64,000 bases of DNA, taken from assembly GCF_900167075.1 (NCBI RefSeq), contig NZ_FUWH01000002.1, positions 29,005 through 93,004 on the forward strand. Direction: 5' to 3'. The first letter of the stretch is position 1. Every line of letters starts with the position of its first letter. The DNA is from Sediminibacterium ginsengisoli (GTDB lineage Bacteria > Bacteroidota > Bacteroidia > Chitinophagales > Chitinophagaceae). This document shows positions 51,400-59,477 of this stretch, one piece after another. Below the pieces are notes generated by a model. It was not told the origin of the DNA and ran no database searches. It saw only the letters and a program-made list of their open reading frames with translations. A program made the translations under genes and the position numbers.

Positions 51400-52164
51400 A
51401 TGAAACAAATCCCCAACCTGTTTACGCTTCTTAACCTTTTATTCGGTTGCCTTGCTATTGTATGCATTATGCAGACAGGACTGAGCATGTCGTCCGATAT
51501 AAATGGTGATATAATTGTAGAGATTCCTGAAAGGATCTATATGGCCAGCCTGTTCATGCTGCTGGCCGCGGTGATCGATTTTTTCGACGGATTCACGGCC
51601 CGCCTGCTGAAAGTGCCATCCGAAATGGGAAAGCAGCTCGATTCGCTGGCGGATGTAGTGAGTTTCGGGGTTGCGCCCGGGCTGATCGTTTACCAGTTCC
51701 TGCGTTTGAGCTATGCGCAGCAGGAAGACGGACTTAACATCAGTATGCTCTGGTTGTTGCCGGCTTTTATACTGCCCTGTGCCGGTGCATACCGCCTGGC
51801 CCGTTTCAATATCGATACGAAACAGCAATATGGTTTCAGCGGGGTGCCGATCCCTGCGGCAGGGCTTTTATTTGCATCTTTTCCGCTGATCTACTGGAAT
51901 ACGAGTGAGCCGTGGGTAATGAAATGTATGCTGAACAAATGGTTCTGGTATGCGGTTACATTGATCGTGAGTTACCTGATGGTATCCACATTGCCGATGA
52001 TGGCGCTGAAATTCAAAAAACTCACACTGAAAAAAGCAATGCCGTTTATTATTCTTGCAGTAATAGCAACGGTTGGCGGCATTTCTTTGGGCTGGCTTGC
52101 AGTTCCGTTAACGTTTATTGCTTATGTAATTCTATCTTTGTCGCTTAAACAACAAGAATCATGA
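51400..52164 (+). CDS. pssA: CDP-diacylglycerol--serine O-phosphatidyltransferase
   Basis: Inner-membrane enzyme making phosphatidylserine, the precursor of phosphatidylethanolamine. The CDP-alcohol phosphotransferase motif is complete: DFFDGFTARLLK, eight residues, then G-x3-D-x3-D in GKQLDSLAD. About seven hydrophobic helices. From ATG 51400 it begins KQIPNLFTLLNLLFGCLAI, the family N-terminus; the frame upstream to 51367 is not conserved. The stop overlaps the purS ATG by 4 bases, so translation of the two is coupled although their pathways differ. Confidence 0.95.
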   Translation: MKQIPNLFTLLNLLFGCLAIVCIMQTGLSMSSDINGDIIVEIPERIYMASLFMLLAAVIDFFDGFTARLLKVPSEMGKQLDSLADVVSFGVAPGLIVYQFLRLSYAQQEDGLNISMLWLLPAFILPCAGAYRLARFNIDTKQQYGFSGVPIPAAGLLFASFPLIYWNTSEPWVMKCMLNKWFWYAVTLIVSYLMVSTLPMMALKFKKLTLKKAMPFIILAVIATVGGISLGWLAVPLTFIAYVILSLSLKQQES

Positions 52165-52409
52165 CCTATAATGTTCAGATCAAGGTGATGCCTTTGAAAG
52201 ATTTGCTGGATCCGCAGGGAAAAGCTGTATTGGGCGGCCTGCAGAACCTTGGTGTAAAATCTGTGAATGATGTAAGGGTAGGCAAACACATCACCCTGCA
52301 GATCGATGCTGCGAGTGAAGCAGAAGCAAAACAGGTGGCAGAAGAAGCCAGCAAAAAACTGCTTGCAAATCCTGTAATGGAATTTTACGAGATCGAACTG
52401 GTGAACTGA
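52161..52409 (+). CDS. purS: Phosphoribosylformylglycinamidine synthase, PurS subunit
   Basis: Small (82 residues) ferredoxin-like subunit that couples PurQ to PurL in the fourth step of purine synthesis. The match is good along the whole length: YNVQIKVMPLKDLLDPQGKAVLGGLQNLGV, VNDVRVGKHITLQID, EFYEIEL. PurL and PurQ are not in this window, so the complex is encoded at separate loci. It overlaps pssA by 4 bases (ATGA). Confidence 0.94.
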   Translation: MTYNVQIKVMPLKDLLDPQGKAVLGGLQNLGVKSVNDVRVGKHITLQIDAASEAEAKQVAEEASKKLLANPVMEFYEIELVN

Positions 52410-52478
52410 TCTTACTGAGCTGCCGTGCAGGTCTGGCCGGCCGCACGTACCTGCCGGTTCATGCCTTAATCATACCTC

Positions 52479-53144
52479 ATGCTGTACCTGGTTCCCACAC
52501 CTGTTGGCAATCTGAAAGATATCACGCTGCGTTCGCTGGAAGTGCTGCAGCAGGTAGATGTGATCCTTTGTGAGGATACCCGCACATCTTCCAAACTGTT
52601 ACAGCATTACCAGATCCAGAAACCGCTGACGCCATATCACCAGCATAATGAGCATAAAGTGGTGGAACACCTGGCCAGCCAGATGAAAGCCGGAAAAACC
52701 TTTGCGCTGATCACGGATGCCGGTACACCCGGTATTTCAGACCCGGCATTCCTGCTGGTAAGACAATGCATCCGAGAAGATGTAAAAGTAGAATGCCTCC
52801 CCGGCGCTACCGCTTTTGTACCCGCGCTGGTTAACAGCGGTATTCCCACCAACCGTTTTGTGTTCGAAGGATTTCTGCCGCTGAAGAAAGGCCGGCAGAC
52901 CTTACTGAACCAGCTGGCAGTAGAAGAGCGGACGATGATCTTTTATGAAAGTCCCATGCGGCTGGTTAAAACGCTCGAACAGTTCATTACTGTTTTTGGT
53001 GCTGAAAGAGCCTGCTCGGTAACACGCGAACTCAGCAAATTATACGAGGAAAATAAACGTGGTACCCTGGCAGAAGTGCATGAACATTTCAAGGCAAAGA
53101 CCGTGAAAGGAGAGATCGTTCTGATCGTTGCCGGAAAAGAATAG
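52479..53144 (+). CDS. rsmI: 16S rRNA (cytidine1402-2'-O)-methyltransferase
   Basis: SAM-dependent tetrapyrrole-methylase-fold enzyme that modifies C1402 in the ribosomal P site. Visible: MLYLVPTPVGNLKDITLRSLEVL, VILCEDTRTSSKLL, LITDAGTPGISDPAFLLVRQC, LPGATAFVPALVNSGIP and RTMIFYESPMRLVKTL. At 221 residues it lacks the ~60-residue C-terminal extension of the E. coli protein, as is usual in Bacteroidota. It lies 69 bases after purS; the gap holds a hairpin but no T tract. Confidence 0.94.
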   Translation: MLYLVPTPVGNLKDITLRSLEVLQQVDVILCEDTRTSSKLLQHYQIQKPLTPYHQHNEHKVVEHLASQMKAGKTFALITDAGTPGISDPAFLLVRQCIREDVKVECLPGATAFVPALVNSGIPTNRFVFEGFLPLKKGRQTLLNQLAVEERTMIFYESPMRLVKTLEQFITVFGAERACSVTRELSKLYEENKRGTLAEVHEHFKAKTVKGEIVLIVAGKE

Positions 53145-53183
53145 CTGGCATAACTCTTGCTGCATCTGCATCAAAAAAATATC

Positions 53184-53627
53184 ATGAAAAAATCCCTGGC
53201 AATATTACTGCTTGGCCTGGTAACCGCAGTAACTTCATTCGCGCAGCTGCGTAATGTTCCGGCTGCCGTTACGGAAGCGTTCAAAGCAAAATACCCCGCC
53301 GCTTCCGAAGTTTCCTGGAAAGATAATCTTACCAATTTCGAAGCCGGGTTCTCTGATAACGGTGTTCCTTCCGCTGCAAAATTCAACAGTAAAGGCAGCT
53401 GGCTTGAAACGAGCCGTGAGCTGAACTACGATCAGCTGAGTGCTGCGGTTAAAGACGGATTTCACAAAAGCCGTTTTGCCGGATGGGAAGTAAAAGAAGT
53501 ACAGGAGATCAGCGAAAAAGGAAAAGAAACAAGGTTTCGCCTGCTGGTCCGCAAAAGCGGTCTCGAAAAGAAATACCTGTTTTTCGACGAAAAAGGTCAG
53601 CTCAAAAGGGAAGCCATTACATTATAA
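53184..53627 (+). CDS. Exported PepSY-like (DUF2874-type) protein
   Basis: A signal peptide (MKKSLAILLLGLVTAVTSFAQ, ATG 53184) and ~125 mature residues with two similar halves: VPAAVTEAFKAKYPAASEVSWKD with FEAGFSDNGVPSAAKFNSKGSWLETSREL, and LSAAVKDGFHKSRFAGWEVKEVQEI with RFRLLVRKSGLEKKYLFFDEKGQL. The two-repeat PepSY-like fold resembles beta-lactamase-inhibitor-type proteins; a periplasmic binding or inhibitory role is possible but unproven. It lies 39 bases after rsmI. Confidence 0.85.
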   Translation: MKKSLAILLLGLVTAVTSFAQLRNVPAAVTEAFKAKYPAASEVSWKDNLTNFEAGFSDNGVPSAAKFNSKGSWLETSRELNYDQLSAAVKDGFHKSRFAGWEVKEVQEISEKGKETRFRLLVRKSGLEKKYLFFDEKGQLKREAITL

Positions 53628-53751
53628 CCTAATATCAGCTATAGCCAGGTGTTCGGGGCCAAAAAAGATTGGCCCATTGGTCATTTTCATGTGTTTTGTA
53701 AGCGTAAAATCCTGAAATTTACCGCTATCACATAAACGAGCCTTAACAATC

Positions 53752-55695
53752 ATGAGAAGACACCTGCTAAGATTTTTACTGCTGACATCAGCAGTCTGCA
53801 CTTTGTCGGCCGCACAGGCACAGCCCGATCGCTGGCAACAACGGATCAAGTACAATATCGATGTGAAAATGGATGTGGTGACCAACCGGTTCACCGGTAC
53901 TGAAAAACTCGAGTACACCAACAATTCACCCGATACCCTCGATAAGGTTTATTTCCATCTTTACTGGAATGCATTTCAGCCTAACAGCAGCATGGACGTG
54001 CGCAGCAGGGAGCTGGGAAAAAACAGCGGCCGTACAGACCGGGAAGGTAAACCCATTGCAGACTGGGATGCACGTGTAAAAGACCGTATCAGCAAACTTT
54101 CCGATACCGAGATCGGTTACCAGAAAGTAAAGAGCGTTATGATCAACGGTAAAGCGCAGCAACTCCGCGAATATGAGACTATTCTTGAAGTAAAGCTCGA
54201 TAAGCCACTGCTGCCAAAAAGTAAAACGGTGATGGATGTTGTATTCGAAGCCCAGGTACCGGTGCAGATCCGCCGCAGCGGCCGTGATAACGCGGAAGGC
54301 GTTCGCTACAGCATGAGCCAGTGGTATCCTAAAATGGTAGAATATGATTACCAGGGCTGGAATGCCAATCCTTATATCGCCAGGGAATTTTATGGCGTTT
54401 GGGGTGATTTCGATGTGAAGATCACGATCGATAAAAACTATATGGTAGCTGCTACAGGTGTACTTCAAAACCCTAACCAGATCGGTTTCGGTTACCAGGC
54501 ACCGAACGTAAAAATCCCTGCACCAACCGGTAATACCCTTACCTGGAATTTCGTAGGAAACAACGTGCACGACTTTGTATGGGCTGCCGATGATAAGTAC
54601 GTTCACATTTCAAAGAAACTGCCTACTGTTACTTTGCATGCATTCTACAAAGCCGGCGATGCGAAGACCGACAGTGCCTGGAACAATGTACTGTGGGCTG
54701 CTGAAAAAGTATTGCCTTATATCGAACGCCGTTTCGGGAAATATCCTTATCCGCAATATTCATTTATACAAGGTGGCGACGGCGGTATGGAATATGCCAT
54801 GGCTACCCTGCTGAAAGGTTCCGGCCTCGGAACTGTGTTCCATGAATGGATGCACAGCTGGTATCAGCAGATCATGGGTACCAATGAAAGCCTTTTCCCA
54901 TGGATGGATGAAGGATTCACCAATTACGCATCTGAAGAAGTCTCTTCTTTCTATAACGACAGCTGCGCGGCCTTTTCACCTTTCACCAGCGAAGCCGCCA
55001 AGAAAAATGCACAGCGCGGCAGCGAGAGAAGGAATGCACTTCCTGCCAAGCAGGCATCTAACTATAATGGTTATTTCTCACTCGCGAAAAGCGGTTTTGA
55101 AGAACCACTGACCACACACTCAGATCATTTCAATACCAATATGGCTTATTCAAGCGCATCGTATTCAAAAGGCGCTACATTCCTGGGCCAGCTCGGATAT
55201 ATCGTGGGTGATAAAGTGCGTGATAAGGTATTGCTGAAATATTATGATCTCTGGAAGTTCAAACATCCGAATGCAAACGACTTTATCCGTGTAGCAGAAA
55301 AAGTAAGTGGTATTACACTGCAGTGGTACAAAGAGTATTGGGTATACAGCACCAAAACCATCGATTATGCAGTAGGTGATATCAATGTGAACGGCAGCAA
55401 AACTGCTATTACCCTGAAAAGGATCGGTAAAATGCCCATGCCTGTAGATGTGCTGGTTACCTTCAAGGATGGAACCCAGGAACTGCACTACATCCCGCTG
55501 AACCTGATGTACGGCGAGAAAGCAGCAGAAGACCAGACCCCACGCACTGTTCATACCGAATGGCGCTGGACGCATCCTGAATACACTTTCGAAACCTCAC
55601 GCAGCATCAAAGACATTAAATCAGTAGAGATCGATCCGTCACAACGCATGGCCGATATCAACCGCAGCAATAACAAGCTGGTCATTCCTGATTAA
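53752..55695 (+). CDS. Secreted M1-family metallopeptidase
   Basis: A signal peptide (about 1-24, ending AAQAQ) is followed by the M1 N-terminal beta domain and a gluzincin catalytic domain. The zinc site is HEWMH (364-368) plus Glu387 in MDEGFTNY, 18 residues after the second His as the family requires. The usual exopeptidase motif GAMEN reads GGMEY (344-348), a common variant in Bacteroidota paralogs that may alter N-terminus recognition. The ARM-type domain is absent; a short C-terminal beta domain ends the protein (647 residues). No T9SS sorting domain. Monocistronic, followed by a strong terminator. Confidence 0.93.
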   Translation: MRRHLLRFLLLTSAVCTLSAAQAQPDRWQQRIKYNIDVKMDVVTNRFTGTEKLEYTNNSPDTLDKVYFHLYWNAFQPNSSMDVRSRELGKNSGRTDREGKPIADWDARVKDRISKLSDTEIGYQKVKSVMINGKAQQLREYETILEVKLDKPLLPKSKTVMDVVFEAQVPVQIRRSGRDNAEGVRYSMSQWYPKMVEYDYQGWNANPYIAREFYGVWGDFDVKITIDKNYMVAATGVLQNPNQIGFGYQAPNVKIPAPTGNTLTWNFVGNNVHDFVWAADDKYVHISKKLPTVTLHAFYKAGDAKTDSAWNNVLWAAEKVLPYIERRFGKYPYPQYSFIQGGDGGMEYAMATLLKGSGLGTVFHEWMHSWYQQIMGTNESLFPWMDEGFTNYASEEVSSFYNDSCAAFSPFTSEAAKKNAQRGSERRNALPAKQASNYNGYFSLAKSGFEEPLTTHSDHFNTNMAYSSASYSKGATFLGQLGYIVGDKVRDKVLLKYYDLWKFKHPNANDFIRVAEKVSGITLQWYKEYWVYSTKTIDYAVGDINVNGSKTAITLKRIGKMPMPVDVLVTFKDGTQELHYIPLNLMYGEKAAEDQTPRTVHTEWRWTHPEYTFETSRSIKDIKSVEIDPSQRMADINRSNNKLVIPD

Positions 55696-55718
55696 TCGTT
55701 TCAGGTTCTTATAAAAAG

Positions 55719-55749
55719 GCGGCAGTACGTAAATACTGTCGCTTTTTTT
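55719..55749 (+). terminator. Rho-independent terminator of the M1 peptidase gene
   Basis: GCGGCAGTA/TACTGTCGC (55719-55727, 55734-55742; one G-T pair), 6-base loop, then seven T. Confidence 0.9.
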
Positions 55750-55830
55750 ATGTACGGCCTGCGTAAAAAGTGCAAGTCCCTATAATTAAATAGCGTATTT
55801 ATACGTACCAGTTACAAGTCATGGCAATAG

Positions 55831-55837
55831 TACATTG
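55831..55837 (+). promoter_or_regulatory. -7-like box 6 bases before the four-helix-bundle ATG
   Basis: TACATTG followed by C, the shorter TAnnTTGC variant. It overlaps the in-frame TTG at 55835, so ATG 55844 is the better start. Confidence 0.4.
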
Positions 55838-55843
55838 CAAAGC

Positions 55844-56221
55844 ATGGAATCATCGCTAGTTCATGCCCGGATGTATATTTTCGGAGAATCGAAAAGTTTT
55901 GTAGTGAATTGTTACAGGATCACAAAGAAGTTACCTGCTGATGAGCGTTTTGGTCTTATTTCTCAGATCCGTCGTGCAGCATTATCAGTTCATCTGAATC
56001 TCGCCGAAGGCTGCGCCCGGAGATCGCCAAAAGAAAGGGCCCGTTTTTTCGAAATCTCAAGAAGCTCACTTGTGGAGGTAGATGCAGCACTTGGTATAGC
56101 CGAAGCCCTGGAATACATTACTGCCGCCGAGCTGGAACCGCTTTTCCGGCAAAGGAAAAATATATTTAAAAGCCTCTCCTCTCTTATCCGGGCCACCACC
56201 CCCACCGCTAACCCCGGTTAG
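55844..56221 (+). CDS. Four-helix-bundle protein (TIGR02436 / 23S rRNA intervening-sequence protein family)
   Basis: About 125 residues. The core shows the family pattern: FGESKSFVVNCYRITKKLP, DERFGLISQIRRAALSVHLNLAEGCAR, SPKERARFFEISRSSLVEVDAALGIAEAL and a final basic helix. Relatives include proteins encoded in 23S rRNA intervening sequences and the Avd protein of diversity-generating retroelements. Here it is in neither setting: no rRNA, reverse transcriptase or template repeat is nearby. Instead it is followed directly by a 34-bp C-rich repeat array, which begins within its last codons' neighbourhood. The molecular role of stand-alone copies is unknown; nucleic-acid binding is plausible from the basic surface. 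Confidence 0.88.
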   Translation: MESSLVHARMYIFGESKSFVVNCYRITKKLPADERFGLISQIRRAALSVHLNLAEGCARRSPKERARFFEISRSSLVEVDAALGIAEALEYITAAELEPLFRQRKNIFKSLSSLIRATTPTANPG

Positions 56222-56222
56222 C

Positions 56223-56386
56223 CCCCTCACTTCGCCCTAACCGTGCCACCGGCACCCCCTCACTTCGCCCTCACCCGTGCAACAAGCACGCCCTCCACTT
56301 CGCCCTCACCCGTGCAGCAAGCACCCCCTCACTTCGCCCTCACCCGTGCAACAAGCACCCCTCCACTTCGCCCTCACCCCAAACCC
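56223..56386. repeat. Array of five ~34-bp C-rich repeats with internal hairpins
   Basis: The core CACTTCGCCCT recurs with TTCGCCC at 56231, 56264, 56299, 56333 and 56367 (spacings 33, 35, 34, 34). Most units also hold GTGC-N5-GCAC, a short hairpin (GTGCC-ACC-GGCAC in the first, a compensated change). The minus strand is G-rich with GGG runs (GGGTGAGGGCGAAGTG) and could form G-quadruplexes. It lies between the four-helix-bundle gene and the end of rsmG. The unit length is not a multiple of three and the region is not coding. Confidence 0.88.
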
Positions 56387-56389
56387 ACC

Positions 56390-57034
56390 TCACTTCCTCA
56401 CATGCAACACAAACTTCCCCTCAAAATAACTCTCCGGAAAGATCTTATCAACCGGCATGATATTCGGCCGGACCCCGCTTTCTGAAATCTCCTGTGCCAG
56501 ATCCCCGCCTTTGAGGCAGATCAGTCCGTTGGCAATATCCTGGTCCTGGCCTTTTTTCAGCAGGGGAGAAGCCCAGGCCCAGAGGCTTTTCAGCGGTGCT
56601 ACGGCCCTTGAAACGGCAAAATCGAATTTTCGGTTTTTGATGTCCTCCACCCTGGTATGCCTGGTGGTGATGTTTTTAATACCGGCACCTTCTGCAACTG
56701 CATCCACTACCTTCAGTTTTTTGGCGATACTGTCTACCATCAGGAATTTTACTTCCGGGAAAAAAATAGCTAGTGGTACACCGGGAAAGCCGCCGCCGCA
56801 GCCGATATCGATCACCTGTGTGCCCGGTGCAAAATCTGCCACCGCTGCAATGCTGAGCGAATGAAGTACGTGATGGAGATAAATGCTGTCTATATCTTTC
56901 CGTGAGATCACGTTTATTTTGGCGTTCCAGTCTTTATATAATTCTTCCAGTGCAGCAAACTGTTCAAGCTGCGTTTCGGTAAAATCGCTGAAGTATTTCC
57001 GGATCAGTTCCAGTTTTTGCGGGGTGCTTTCCAT
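56390..57034 (-). CDS. rsmG: 16S rRNA (guanine527-N7)-methyltransferase
   Basis: Class I SAM methylase modifying G527 in the ribosomal decoding region. SAM-binding VIDIGCGGGFPGVPLAIFFPE and the preceding NVISRKDIDSIYLHHVLHSLSIA are diagnostic. The middle VDAVAEGAGIKNITTRHTRVED and the conserved SRAVAPLKSLWAWASPLL follow. Length 214 is normal. Its 5' end overlaps the stop of the upstream glycosyltransferase gene by 31 bases, and no later Met fits the family, so the overlap is real and expression is probably coupled. The 34-bp repeat array begins 4 bases after its stop. Confidence 0.96.
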   Translation of the reverse strand: MESTPQKLELIRKYFSDFTETQLEQFAALEELYKDWNAKINVISRKDIDSIYLHHVLHSLSIAAVADFAPGTQVIDIGCGGGFPGVPLAIFFPEVKFLMVDSIAKKLKVVDAVAEGAGIKNITTRHTRVEDIKNRKFDFAVSRAVAPLKSLWAWASPLLKKGQDQDIANGLICLKGGDLAQEISESGVRPNIMPVDKIFPESYFEGKFVLHVRK

Positions 57035-58128
57035 ATTGCGGGCAGTGTAAAAAGATAATAAAAGAACATCCAGATATCCATGAACAGGAACCAGCCCCAG
57101 AGATCGCTCTCATTCAGCTTTTTCATGCCCTTGTACATCACGATCGCCTGAACCAGCAAACGAACGCCATATACAGCCAGCGCCATCCACCAGTTGAAGA
57201 AGATGATACTGAATGCCAGTAAAGGATATACCAGGAACAAAGTCAGTGAATACATGCCCAGCCAGCGTTTATGGCTGCCTTTATAATATTTGCTGGTAGT
57301 GTAATGACGGTATTTCTGTGTCATCCAGTCGTTCCAGGTCTCTTTGGGCTCACTCAAAGTATGGGCTTCATGATCGATGCAGATAGCAGTATTGGCTGCG
57401 GTTGCTACTTTGTTGATGAACAGGTCGTCATCCCCGCTGGGGATCTGGTTGATAGAGGAAAAGCCCTTGTTGCGGAGAAAAATGTCTTTTTTATAGCTGA
57501 GGTTACGGCCAACGCCCATATAAGGCCTGCCTGCCAGCGCATAGGAGAAATACTGCAGTGCGGTATGAAATGTCTCAAAACGGATCAGTTTGTTGAGCAG
57601 ACCGCTTTTTTTATGATAAGCACCGTAACCCAATACAATTTCTATCTGATCGTCGTAATTCTCCTGCATCCGCTGGATCCAGAATTCGGAAGCAGGAACA
57701 CAGTCCGCATCAGTCAGCAAAACAATTTCATGTCTTGCGCTTTTAATACCGATCGACAAAGGGAACTTTTTTCCGCTGATCATTTTTGCTTCCTGCGTTA
57801 GCGCAATATGATTGAGATTCTTGAACGATTTCCTGAATTCGTCCAGCAGGTAACGGGTATCGTCCGTCGAATTGTCGTTCACCAGCACTACCTCAAAAGT
57901 GGTTTTATAGTCCTGCACCAGGATCCCCGGCAGGGTCTTCACCAGGTTATGTGCTTCATCCCTTGCGCAAACGATCACCGATACCGGGTGTTCGAGTGTG
58001 GTTTGCCTGGATGCGGGTTTGTAAAATGCAAGTCTTCGGAAAAAGAACAGGTAATAAAAAACCTGTATCGCTATCACTGCACAGAATAGATAGAATGCAA
58101 TGTCCCGGATAAGCAGCGGTATAGTCAT
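57004..58128 (-). CDS. Membrane-bound family 2 glycosyltransferase
   Basis: An N-terminal hydrophobic segment (about 10-30) precedes a GT-A domain: SVIVCARDEAHNL, VVLVNDNSTDDTRYL, the metal-binding DAD in LLTDADCVPASEFW, and GDDDLFINKVA for the acceptor/catalytic region. RHYTTSKYYKGSHKRW stands where Q-x-x-R-W occurs in processive enzymes. About three hydrophobic helices follow (~295-370). Donor and acceptor sugars are unknown; an envelope polysaccharide or glycolipid is likely. Its ATG is 4 bases after a perfect -7 box, and it overlaps rsmG by 31 bases. Confidence 0.9.
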   Translation of the reverse strand: MTIPLLIRDIAFYLFCAVIAIQVFYYLFFFRRLAFYKPASRQTTLEHPVSVIVCARDEAHNLVKTLPGILVQDYKTTFEVVLVNDNSTDDTRYLLDEFRKSFKNLNHIALTQEAKMISGKKFPLSIGIKSARHEIVLLTDADCVPASEFWIQRMQENYDDQIEIVLGYGAYHKKSGLLNKLIRFETFHTALQYFSYALAGRPYMGVGRNLSYKKDIFLRNKGFSSINQIPSGDDDLFINKVATAANTAICIDHEAHTLSEPKETWNDWMTQKYRHYTTSKYYKGSHKRWLGMYSLTLFLVYPLLAFSIIFFNWWMALAVYGVRLLVQAIVMYKGMKKLNESDLWGWFLFMDIWMFFYYLFTLPAIWKAPRKNWN

Positions 58129-58132
58129 ATCG

Positions 58133-58140
58133 CAAAAGTA
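58133..58140 (-). promoter_or_regulatory. -7 promoter element 4 bases before the glycosyltransferase ATG
   Basis: TACTTTTG followed by C on the minus strand, an exact TAnnTTTG match. A leaderless glycosyltransferase-rsmG transcript is expected. Confidence 0.6.
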
Positions 58141-58213
58141 AGGACAAGCAATAACAAAAAGGAATCCGCCACCGGAATTTGGATCACCGGCCTGCCAATA
58201 GCCAAATGAAACG

Positions 58214-58221
58214 TATTTTTG
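58214..58221 (+). promoter_or_regulatory. -7 promoter element 6 bases before the tgt ATG
   Basis: TATTTTTG followed by C, an exact TAnnTTTG match ending 6 bases before ATG 58228. Confidence 0.6.
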
Positions 58222-58227
58222 CCGCTT

Positions 58228-59370
58228 ATGGCAGCATTAACTTTTGAGCTCCAGGCCTCCGGGTTACAGGGGAGCAAGGCAAGAGCAGGGAAGATCCGGA
58301 CGGATCACGGGGAAATACTCACGCCCATTTTTATGCCCGTGGGCACGGTAGGCAGCGTAAAAGCCGTTACACAGCAGCAACTGAAACAGGATATCAACGC
58401 ACAGATCATACTGGGGAATACCTATCACCTTTACCTGCGTCCGGGTATAGAAGTGCTGGAAGCGGCGGGGGGACTGCATCGCTTTAACGGGTGGGACAGG
58501 CCGATCCTGACCGACAGTGGCGGTTACCAGGTATTTTCACTGGCTGCCAACCGTAAGATCAAAGAAGAGGGGGTGATGTTCCAGTCGCATATAGATGGCA
58601 GCCGTCATCTTTTCACACCAGAGTATGTGATGGATATACAGCGGGCTATCGGCGCGGATATTATTATGGCGTTCGATGAATGTCCGCCTTACCCCAGCGA
58701 TTATTCGTATGCCCGTAAAAGTATGGATCTGACGCATCGCTGGCTCAACAGGTGTTTTGAGCAACTGGCGCGGACGGAAGATAAATATGGTTATACACAG
58801 AACCTTTTCCCGATCGTACAGGGAAGTACCTATAAAGATCTCCGGAAAGCTTCCTGCGAATTTGTGGCAGAGAAGAATGCGGTGGGCAATGCCATCGGCG
58901 GACTGAGCGTAGGCGAACCGGAAGAAATGATGTATGAGTTCACAGAGCTTTGTGCCGAGAACCTGCCGGCAGACAAGCCCCGTTACCTGATGGGGGTTGG
59001 TACACCCTGGAATATCCTGGAAGGGATCGACAGGGGAATCGATATGTTCGATTGTGTGATGCCAACCCGCAATGGCCGTAACGGCATGTTGTTTACCACA
59101 CAGGGCTTAGTCAATATCAGGAACAAGAAATGGGCGGCCGATTTTTCACCGATCGATCCGGGGTTGCCCAATGAAATGAGCCAGTATTATACAAAAGCAT
59201 ACCTGCGTCACCTGTTTGTGGCCGATGAAATACTCGGATTGCAGCTGGCCAGTATCCAGAACCTGTCATTCTACCTGTGGCTGGTAACTACAGCCCGCGG
59301 GCATATCCTGGCCGGCGATTTCAGTTCCTGGAAACAGGAAATGATACCGATATTGAAACAACGGCTGTAA
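58228..59370 (+). CDS. tgt: tRNA-guanine transglycosylase (queuine/preQ1 insertion)
   Basis: Exchanges G34 for preQ1 in tRNAs with GUN anticodons. The N-terminus GKIRTDHGEILTPIFMPVGT is standard. Catalytic Asp residues lie in LTDSGGYQVFSL and in FDCVMPTRNGRNG. QGSTYKDLRK and GGLSVGEP are typical. The usual Cys-x-Cys-x2-Cys-His zinc site near the C-terminus is not visible: the region following FTTQGLVNIRNKKW reads FSPIDPGLPNEMSQYYTKAYLRHLF, so zinc ligands appear replaced. The start is ATG 58228 (380 residues); the in-frame TTG at 58219 overlaps the -7 box. Confidence 0.94.
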   Translation: MAALTFELQASGLQGSKARAGKIRTDHGEILTPIFMPVGTVGSVKAVTQQQLKQDINAQIILGNTYHLYLRPGIEVLEAAGGLHRFNGWDRPILTDSGGYQVFSLAANRKIKEEGVMFQSHIDGSRHLFTPEYVMDIQRAIGADIIMAFDECPPYPSDYSYARKSMDLTHRWLNRCFEQLARTEDKYGYTQNLFPIVQGSTYKDLRKASCEFVAEKNAVGNAIGGLSVGEPEEMMYEFTELCAENLPADKPRYLMGVGTPWNILEGIDRGIDMFDCVMPTRNGRNGMLFTTQGLVNIRNKKWAADFSPIDPGLPNEMSQYYTKAYLRHLFVADEILGLQLASIQNLSFYLWLVTTARGHILAGDFSSWKQEMIPILKQRL

Positions 59371-59431
59371 TATTCCGGGCTTTTTTTATCAAATAATTAT
59401 CACAGCCGGCAGGCCGAAGCGCCAGACGGCT

Positions 59432-59462
59432 ATTGCCTATTGCAGCCCCGGGCGTATATTTG
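59432..59462 (+). promoter_or_regulatory. Complete promoter of the lptG-type gene
   Basis: ATTG (59432-59435), 19-base spacer, then TATATTTG (59455-59462) followed by C. Good agreement with the Bacteroidota TTTG-N19-21-TAnnTTTG consensus, 15 bases before ATG 59478. Confidence 0.6.
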
Positions 59463-59477
59463 CCCGGATAATCTTCC

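Noticed and set aside
52427-52454. Hairpin GCAGGT/ACCTGC between purS and rsmI
   Set aside because: Stem is short and no T tract follows, so it is not called a terminator; probably chance or a weak RNA structure.
56223-56386. CRISPR-like array
   Set aside because: Units are adjacent at 33-35 bases with no unique spacers, no cas genes nearby, and changes spread along the unit. It is a tandem repeat.
55844-56386. Diversity-generating retroelement (Avd-like protein)
   Set aside because: No reverse transcriptase, no template/variable repeat pair and no adenine-biased target are visible in the window.
56243-56485. Plus-strand frame with PPHFALTRATS-type peptide repeats
   Set aside because: It is the translation of the 34-bp array read across frames and runs antisense into rsmG; the repeat length is not a multiple of three.
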